Assembly: GCA_958295665.1 (NCBI GenBank)
Contig: OY282559.1
Span: 256,810,245-256,874,244, forward strand
Direction of reading: 5' to 3'
DNA length: 64,000 bases
Source: Tipula vernalis
Taxonomy: Eukaryota; Arthropoda; Insecta; Diptera; Tipulidae
The position numbers and the translations under genes were made by a program. A model generated the notes under the pieces. That model was given only the letters and a program-made list of their open reading frames with translations. It did no database searches and was not told the DNA's origin. Below, one piece after another: positions 56,242 to 64,000 of the stretch; the first letter of the stretch is position 1; each line of letters starts with the position of its first letter.

Positions 56242-57825
56242 CAGGGTGTCCGGGTTTGTGATGCTGATCCGTCATGGGATGATTCCTTGGTTCATTCTGA
56301 GAAGCAAATCGTATGTGGAGGGGGCATCCATTTTTAATATCCTTTGAGATACAGGGTGTTTAAAAAATTTGGTTCAGAAAAAAAGTACACCCAAATATTA
56401 AACTGTAACTTCCAAAATATTTATCGGAGAGCAACCAACTTAGTCTTATTTGGTTGGTAATCGTATAGGCTATTATTAAGGCTTAAATGGTTATCTTGTA
56501 TCTGCATCCGTTTGAGAGCTATGGTGATTTAAAGTAAAAAAAAAAATATTGTTTTTTTATAAAATCGAGTTTTTCTCAAAAAAAAACCGTTAGAATTTTT
56601 TGTTTTGTTTATTTAATTTTAATTTGTCATGATCTCCTCTACAATCCCTCAATACAAAGTTTGGGTCGAGGAGTTATAAAAGGTGCTCAAAATGTCCTCC
56701 TTGTGATTGTCTACATGCTAATATTCGTTTAAGTATGCCTTTGGTTATTTCAATTCTTGGTAATTCTTCCCTTATCTGTTGTGCTGCTGTGTGTATTCGT
56801 TGTATAAGTTCTTCTTTTGTTTCAATTTCTTTGGAGTATACAAGCGCCTTCATCCTTCCCCATACATAAAAATCCAATACCGTAAGATCGGGGGATCTTG
56901 CAGGCCAATGAATTGAACCATTTCTTCCAATCCAATTATTTGGATAATTTTCGTTAAAAAAATTCCTAACATTATTATGGTAGTGACAAGGTGCACTATC
57001 ATGTTGGTATGTATGCGAGAATCTACTTAAAATGGGAACATTATCAAAAAGGAGTGGCAAATCGTTTTGTAAAAATTGTAAATAACGTTCACCATTTAAT
57101 CTAGGTGGTAATATGAATGGTCCAATTAATTTATCGCCAATTACACCAGCCCATACGTTTACACTGAATCGGTGCTGAAATGATATTTGTTTTTTCGAAT
57201 GAGGATTTTCAGCAGCCCTCGTGTGTAGATTGTGAAAGTTGGTTATGCCATCTCTTGTGAATTGAGATTGAAACTAATGACTGAATCTGAAAATATTTAT
57301 TTTTTGTTTTTTCAACATTTAAACAAATGAGTTGATAATCATCGCCTACTGTTTTACAGATCAAAATAAAATTTGTAAACTATTAACATTATAATATCTC
57401 TTAATTAGATTGAGAATAAACGGAATACGAAGAAAACTATGGCACGTGGGTACAAGTAATGTATTGGGGGATTGTAGAGGAGATCGATTGAGAGGAAACT
57501 CGATTTTATAAAAAACAAATATTTTTTTTTTACTTTAAATCACCATAGCTCTCAAACGGATGCAGATACAAGATAACCACATAAACCTTAATAATAGCCT
57601 ATACGATTACCAACCAAATAAGACTAAGTTGGTTGCTCTCCGATAAATATTTTGGAAGTTACAGTTTAATATTTGGGTGTACTTTTTTTCTGAACCAAAT
57701 TTTTTAAACACCCTGTATCTCAAAGGATATCAAAAATGGATGCCCCCTCCACATACGATTTGTTACACAGAATGAACCAAGGAATCACCCCATGACGGAT
57801 CGGCATCCCAAACCCGGACACCCTG
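56242..57825 (-). mobile_element. rosa-type (DD41D) mariner relative with long inverted repeats
   Basis: 1584 bp with TA on both sides (56240-56241, 57826-57827). The ends start CAGGGTGTCCGGGTTTG, and the inverted repeats extend about 330 bp each (to about 56570 and from about 57490), much longer than in classical mariners. The transposase is on the minus strand. Long inverted repeats and DD41D spacing fit the rosa group, first described from a Ceratitis fruit fly. It is inserted in the right arm of the foldback element, between ...AAATACAATA and TAGAAAAAGC. Confidence 0.88.
56674..57285 (-). pseudogene. rosa-type transposase, inactivated
   Basis: The minus-strand frame reads SQFTRDGITNFHNLHTRAAE, NPHSKKQISFQHRFSVNVWA, IGDKLIGPFILPPRLNGERY, then YQHDSAPCHYHNNVRNFFNE and WPARSPDLTVLDFYVWGRMK, to a stop at 56674. 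The second Asp (QHDSAP) and the third (VLDFY) are 41 residues apart (DD41D). The first catalytic Asp region reads FSH followed by a stop near 57275, where relatives have FSDE. So the enzyme is dead although the core is otherwise open. The DNA-binding N-terminus is not clear. Confidence 0.82.
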
Positions 57826-57994
57826 TATAGAAAAAGCTTGGATGGGATGAAAAATGTAATGATCATTTTATTTTTTACTTACATTTCTAATATATATAGA
57901 TAAAAACTGGGATGGGATGAGATAGTATTACCTGATGAACATTTTTATTTTTTCTGGGATGAAAAACCGGGATAACTTCACATGCTTCATTATT

Positions 57995-59089
57995 ATATAG
58001 CCGGACGTACAACAATTTTTTTTTTCTTGAGCTAAGTATATAATATTTTCTTTTTGATGATTTGTTGTGATAAAAGTCAGAATTTATATCTTTGAGTTGA
58101 GTGACTAAAAAAAGTAAAACTTTCGAGTTTATTCCGGTTACGGTACAAGTGATTTTTTATGGTTTATTTTTTTTTGTATTTTTTGAGTTCCAAATAATAA
58201 AATCCACAACAAGATTTTGTGTGTTTATTTTTTTTTTTTTTTTTGGTAATAATCTGGAGAAACGTGTGATAACCGTTGTATGCCATTTTGAGTAGAGGAC
58301 CTGGAAAAGCTGTATCTTGCTGTATTAAGGCAATAAATATATTTTGTAATACATCTTTGTTTGCTGTGTTGCAAGTTTTTGGAGCTTTGAGTTTTGGTAC
58401 AGGAACACGTGTTATATATTTTGCGAAAATACCGTAGGTTAATTTTGGGTGAGCGTATCCAGATTTTGTAATTTGTTTTGTATAATTATTTTCAAATATT
58501 CTGTTGTTTTTTTTTTTTTTGAGTAAATAATTTTTTTTTGATAATTTAATTTACTAATTGTTTTTATGCTTCCATCTTTTCTCATAAATTTGTTCTTAAG
58601 TCCACCCCTTGTGTTTCAAATCGCTCTTTGAGATAGACGGAGAACATTTACTTGGTTTCTTCTTTTGAAGATAGCGCCCAACTGTCTTACTTAAAAAATC
58701 ACCTAATTGAGCAAATTTTGAATTTAAAGAAAAGATGCGAATTCTGTTTGTTTATTATTCTTAAATTTTCTTTTGTTAATTTTAACATAATTTTTTTTTT
58801 GGGTTTTATAGATGTCATGTCATGATGGAAACATGGAGAAGAAGCTATTTGTATATTTTTTTTTGATTTGTTTCTTTGCGGATATCTTTAATTTTTTTTT
58901 CTAAGTCAACAATTATTTTGTTTAAAAACTTTAGATTAGTTATATTATAAATTGATGTATTTTGATTTTTTTTTTCCTCTAAATTAAATTATATAATTAA
59001 ATAAAAATTTAAGTATAAGTTTTAGAATGAAACAAAAATTCGTTAGTTTGAGTTTTTTCTTTCTCTGATTTTTTTTGGAGTTCTTTTTG
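57995..59089. other. T-rich non-coding DNA
   Basis: Many long T-runs (58015-58025, 58228-58245, 58508-58520, 58790-58800) and no recognised gene. It may be the 3' side of the hAT element to the right. Confidence 0.4.
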
Positions 59090-60380
59090 GAAGAAACCGA
59101 AAACCACGCATATTTAAAACGTCGTTTCGCTATTCGCTTTAATAGAGCTGTCTTCAGATCTGTACTAAATGAGTTTTGATAGCTCATCTAGCATAAACTG
59201 AAAAGCAATGTCTGCTCGATATAAGTCCTGATTCTGAGAGCAAAAGCTTTCCACTGTTACTCTAATGGGAGTAAAAGCAACAATTATAGTTGAAACTGTA
59301 GCAAATTCTTGTCTGAAAAACTAATATCACTCTTTATGTCTATTAATGCCTTCTGTACATAGCATTTTAATTTATAGAATCGCTCTAACATTAGAAGAAA
59401 TGAATACCATCTTGTTTTGCAATCCATCATCAGTACAATTTCGTTTTTGGTATGGGACCGTTGAAATATTTTTACTACTTTTCTAATTTTATGAGTTATT
59501 TGTCCAATATCTTCTTTCAACTGCCAATTATTATTTCGAGTTTCGTCTCCTGCATTGTCAATTTCCAATTGAAATTCGCATTCAAGTTTATTTCGCCTTC
59601 AGAATTTGTAGTATCTTCATTTTCATACACAGGTTTTTTATATATTACCTCCAAATCTGCTAAATGTATGCCGTGTGCTAAGAAAATTTGTTGATCAGCT
59701 GAATTTATATCTCCTACCCTTTTCATTACGGAAGCGCCATCCGTTGTTATTGCTACAATGTCAGAATTAAGACAAAGACTATATTGTTGAAGTTTCTCAT
59801 CAATAATTTCAACACATGTTTTAGCTGGCATAGATCATTTAACTCGACAAAATCCCAAGTTACAAAATGAATTTTTTGAATGTACATTCACGTTAAGATA
59901 TCTTCTGTTTAGTCTACTCATCAAACGTTAAACTATATTTTTAGTTATCTTTTTTTAAAAGTTGTAATTCATTGTTAATTAGGTCTTTTATATTTTGGCT
60001 ATGTTGCTTAATTAAATTAGATATTTCATTAACTGATTTTGGAATATTTGTTAATCCACGTGCTGTTAGACCAAGCCTTAAATCAGTTGATTCACAAATC
60101 GTTCTAAACGATATTCCATGACACGCAGTAAGACGTCCCAATACTGCTGGTGGTGAATTATCTATTTTATTTGCAAAATAGTTCGTTACATTTTTAGACA
60201 TCCCCGAAGCAGAACTTGTACTTGTCATGCTACTATTTGATGGTTTAGCTTTTTCTAAAATTATGCTATGTATGGATTTTAAATGGTTGTGCATTCCACT
60301 TGTACTTCCACCGGTACTTTGAATAACTTTGCAACATTTCGTACATTTCCTTGAATTTTTATTGGCATTTCCAGTACCTC
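59090..60380 (-). pseudogene. hAT transposase with BED finger, broken
   Basis: On the minus strand: BED-type zinc part CTKCCKVIQSTGGSTSGMHN then HLKSIH (about 60345-60270), a Ser-rich linker, FANKIDNSPPAVLGRLTACH, RYLNVNVHSKNSFCNLGFCR (about 59890), IVAITTDGASVMKRVGD with QIFLAHGIHLADLEV (59517-59831), EIVLMMDCKTRWYSFLLMLE (59284-59568), and a C-terminal block ending LSYQNSFSTDLKTALLKRIA (about 59110). The order matches hAT catalytic regions, including the TTDGAS Asp and the CKTRWYS block. Frame changes occur near 59930, 59830, 59540 and 59280. The dimerisation domain downstream is missing. Confidence 0.8.
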
Positions 60381-60660
60381 CAGTGCAAGTGTGCGTCGAT
60401 CGACTGACAAAAACCGCGACTTGCCAGTTTAGCGTCTGACGTTTTCTTGACTTGGTTTCTGTAAGTGTGGTATTGTGTCAGTCTGGTCCCGAAACATGCT
60501 TCAGACCAGAATGGTATTTTCTGAAGCCTGACGTAACCTGTTTTTGGGGCCAGTTTCGGTCCTGTCAGTCTGGGGAGTGTGGTCGGGAATGTTTGTCGGG
60601 TTTGGCTGGGCGACGTTTTTCCATACGACGTTGGAGCGAGCCATTTAAGTAAAACACACA
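60381..60660 (-). other. GC-richer insert in or before the hAT 5' exon
   Basis: This stretch is clearly richer in G and C than its surroundings. On the minus strand an ATG at 60642-60644 opens MARSNVVWKNVAQPN, whose first residues look like the start of a BED finger ('..vWk.f'). The zinc Cys pair appears only after 60360. So about 250 bp may be an insertion, or an intron, within the first exon. Repeated GTCAG/CTGAC and CAGTCTGG motifs are present. Confidence 0.3.
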
Positions 60661-61433
60661 AAAAAATTTTATTACAAAGAAGCTAAACGAAAAACTAAAA
60701 AGATTGAATCCGGAATGAAAGGAAATAATAAATGAACCCGGAACAAAATGGTCGCAAAAATAAAATCTAAATTATAATTTATATAAAAAAATGAGGTGAT
60801 AGTGTTGTTGTCGGTGCTGATGGTGTCTCTGTTGTTAGTAATGGAGGTGAAGGTGCTGCTGCTGCTGCTCGTTGATGGTGGTCGCGATGATGCTGTGGTA
60901 ATACCGCTGCTGCTGGTCTCGTTCTCTTCGCTGCTGTTGCTTTTATTCGGCGCTGTAGCTTTTTTTTTTTTTTTCTGCTAGACTGCTGCTTGTCGATGGT
61001 GGAGATAATAACGTTGGCTTTAATGATGACAATGGCGATGTTATTACTGCCAGCTGGTGATAAGTGCAGCTCGTGATGGTGGCGTTGATGATGATGATGT
61101 AGTCGGGAAACATGTGCGCCATTGAATGATGATGCGGTGATATTTACGCCGCGTATTCTGCAATGACTATTATGGCAATAATGCCATTGTATGACAATAC
61201 CCTTTTTCCAATGTCTTGTCGTAAGTGCATATGGGTGTGTAAACGGCACCGTACGGCACAATGTCGATAATGATGTCTCCGTATGGTGCGACTCCTTATA
61301 CAAATCGGGCGTGGCATTGTTTGCACCATGTGTGTGTGTGTTTGTGTGTTCATAGCAGTTGTGACTCCGTTTGTGTGGCAGATGCGTTGGTATGTGGTTG
61401 GTGTAGGTTCCGTAACCACAAAAATAAAAAATA

Positions 61434-61435
<2 letters not shown>
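60661..61435. other. Trinucleotide-rich simple-sequence region
   Basis: CTG/GCTGCTG, GATGATG and GTGGTG-type imperfect repeats at 60800-61130, and GTGTGTGT at 61330-61350. A 283-codon frame on the minus strand here is low complexity (His-, Ala- and Tyr/Ile-rich) and crosses a TA repeat, so I do not call it a gene. It could be an exon or UTR of a host gene with CAG-type repeats, but there is no splice or motif evidence. Confidence 0.45.

Positions 61436-61436
<1 letters not shown>

Positions 61437-61475
<39 letters not shown>
61437..61475. repeat. TA microsatellite, about 19 repeats
   Basis: Uninterrupted AT dinucleotides. Confidence 0.95.
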
Positions 61476-61476
<1 letters not shown>

Positions 61477-61526
61477 CATAATATGGCACGCCCGATTTTT
61501 TAATTTTCTGGTACGTACCTTTTGCC

Positions 61527-61546
61527 TGGTACGAAATTTCGTACCA
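61527..61546. repeat. 20-bp perfect palindrome
   Basis: TGGTACGAAATTTCGTACCA is self-complementary over its full length. A second small palindrome, GGTACGTACC, lies at 61510-61519. No function is assigned. Confidence 0.8.
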
Positions 61547-61721
61547 AGCCTCCATTATGAAGCGCGTTGAAATGCCGTAAACACGACTGTCGTTGGTCAC
61601 CATTATAAAAGTCCATACTTTTATTTTCATAAACGTTTAAATATCTGTATGTATTTTGTGTCTATATTTAATCTTGTGTTGCACAATTACATTTACTTTA
61701 ATTTATTCTTATTAATATATT

Positions 61722-63089
<1,368 letters not shown>

Positions 63090-64000
63090 ACACTACCGTA
63101 TCACCACCAGAAACAAAATCCACAAACGAATAAACACAATCAGTTTTTCACTCACTGTATTCATCGCCAACCACGGTACTACTAGTTGCTGTCGTACATG
63201 TCCAATTACGTACCGGGAACTCCAGTAAATTCGTGTACTTTTAGACTCAGGCTCGCAAACATAATTTGTGACCGAATCTTGTGCCCAACGCCTAGGTCTT
63301 AAGCGTGAGCGCGGCCTAGCCTCTTCTTCAGCTGGAAAAACCAAGGGGAAAATCGATATGACCATTCAATCGCATGTAGACAAACACTACAAATTAAAAG
63401 TACAGGCTCATATCATCAATAACATAACTAATATGCTTCCAACTAAACAAATTAATTTGCAAACCACAATTGTGGGCTTGGAATTAGCTAATCCATAATT
63501 TATCAAACCCAATAAATTTGACATCCTACTAAGAGCAGATGTATTTTTGCAGGGACATGAACCAATGACGCAGCATGTATCAACTTACATGTCAACACCG
63601 ATCCACTAATCCAAACCAATCCGGACGATGTTCATTAACTTTCGCCAAAGTTTTGGGAGGTTGAAGAAGTAGCTGTACCTGCCAAACTACTTATGCCTAA
63701 TAATTCATGTGAGTTGTACTACGGCAATACAACAACCAGAGAAGCAGATGGTCGATTTATTGTCAAACTGCCATTCCGAAAACCAAGAGCTTCGTTAGGT
63801 AAATCGTTTGAATCAGCGAGCGGTTACGAGCAACGGAAAGGAAATTTTTAAATTCAACAAATTTTTGCATCGAATATAAATCATTCATAAACGAATATAT
63901 TGCACTTCGACACATGACATACATATATACCATGGAGTAGGTGGTTTGGCGTCTATTGGAGGGGGGGTGGATCAAAGTTGAGTTGATTAATCTACCAGCT
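63090..64000 (+). pseudogene. BEL/Pao gag-pol remnant running off the window edge
   Basis: Plus-strand reading, with stops, gives TLDSGSQT then VTESCAQRLGLKRERGLASS (protease active site DSG with the following block), KGKIDMTIQSHVDKHYKLKV, FDILLRADVFLQ (the protease 'DiLLGAdvf' block), and READGRFIVKLPFRKPRASLG at about 63745-63800 (the start of the BEL RT region). This is a different family from the intact BEL at 21401-28066: the protease surroundings differ. It is much older, with many stops and shifts. LTRs are outside the window. Confidence 0.82.

Larger units (their letters stand above)
52743..57994. mobile_element. Second foldback-like element with a 173-bp array and two nested insertions
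   Basis: The outer ends are inverted repeats: 52752 onward (GCATGTGAAGTTATCCCAGT...) matches the complement of sequence ending at 57985. The match continues inward through CATCCCATCCCAGCTTTTTC, GTATTTCAAATAC and one 173-bp unit. On the right side that unit is repeated about 14 times. The fold centre is near 53719. A PIF-Harbinger MITE lies in the left arm and a rosa-type mariner in the right arm. Without these two, the element is about 3 kb and has no coding capacity of its own. Confidence 0.78.

Noticed and set aside
60779..61630. 283-codon minus-strand open frame
   Set aside because: It is low complexity (His, Ala and Thr runs) and includes a translated TA microsatellite. No domain, splice site or start context supports it.

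Overview
The window is AT-rich eukaryotic DNA that is almost entirely made of transposable elements (TEs). No complete ordinary host gene can be defended. A dipteran insect, probably a tephritid fruit fly, fits best. The evidence is the TE mix: Jockey-type LINEs, BEL/Pao and Gypsy LTR elements, Penelope-like fragments, a Helitron, a piggyBac, several hATs, a mellifera-like mariner and a DD41D 'rosa'-type mariner. The species assignment is inference.

Layout, left to right. 1-4.5 kb: AT-rich DNA with one possible terminal exon (1703-2172) and a Penelope fragment. 4.5-6.1 kb: a dead mariner abutting a short inverted-repeat element. 6.5-12.4 kb: a Helitron relic split by a Jockey LINE (7221-11760), flanked by an unusually long 158-bp direct duplication. 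12.4-13 kb: a second Penelope fragment. 15.0-20.2 kb: a Gypsy element (TSD TTGG) that lost most of its reverse transcriptase but keeps a 600-codon RNase H-integrase frame; it sits in the loop of a perfect 28-bp hairpin. 21.4-28.1 kb: a nearly intact, young BEL element (TSD GTATC) with one premature stop near the polyprotein end.

31.0-31.6 kb holds a small possible two-exon gene. 32.4-35.9 kb is a foldback-like element. Inverted arrays of 180-bp repeats flank a 533-codon frame joining a transposon-type segment to a ubiquitin-specific-protease-like (USP-like) domain; an inverted copy of the gene's 3' end lies in the left arm. 36-38.8 kb has a hAT with a well-formed intron, a two-copy repeat and a LINE gag remnant. 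43.7-44.8 kb is a decayed piggyBac. 45.1-48.8 kb is a second Jockey LINE. 48.9-49.2 kb is a 145-bp near-perfect hairpin. 51.6-52.1 kb is a hAT C-terminus.

52.7-58.0 kb is a second foldback: an inverted-repeat element with about 14 tandem 173-bp units in one arm, carrying a nested PIF-Harbinger MITE (TSD TAA) and a nested rosa-type mariner (TSD TA). 59-60.7 kb is a third hAT. 60.8-61.9 kb is simple-sequence DNA including a 112-bp TA tract. The last 0.9 kb is an old BEL/Pao relic running off the edge.

The two foldback elements are the strongest candidates for something undescribed, the first for its gene and the second for its satellite-like arm.
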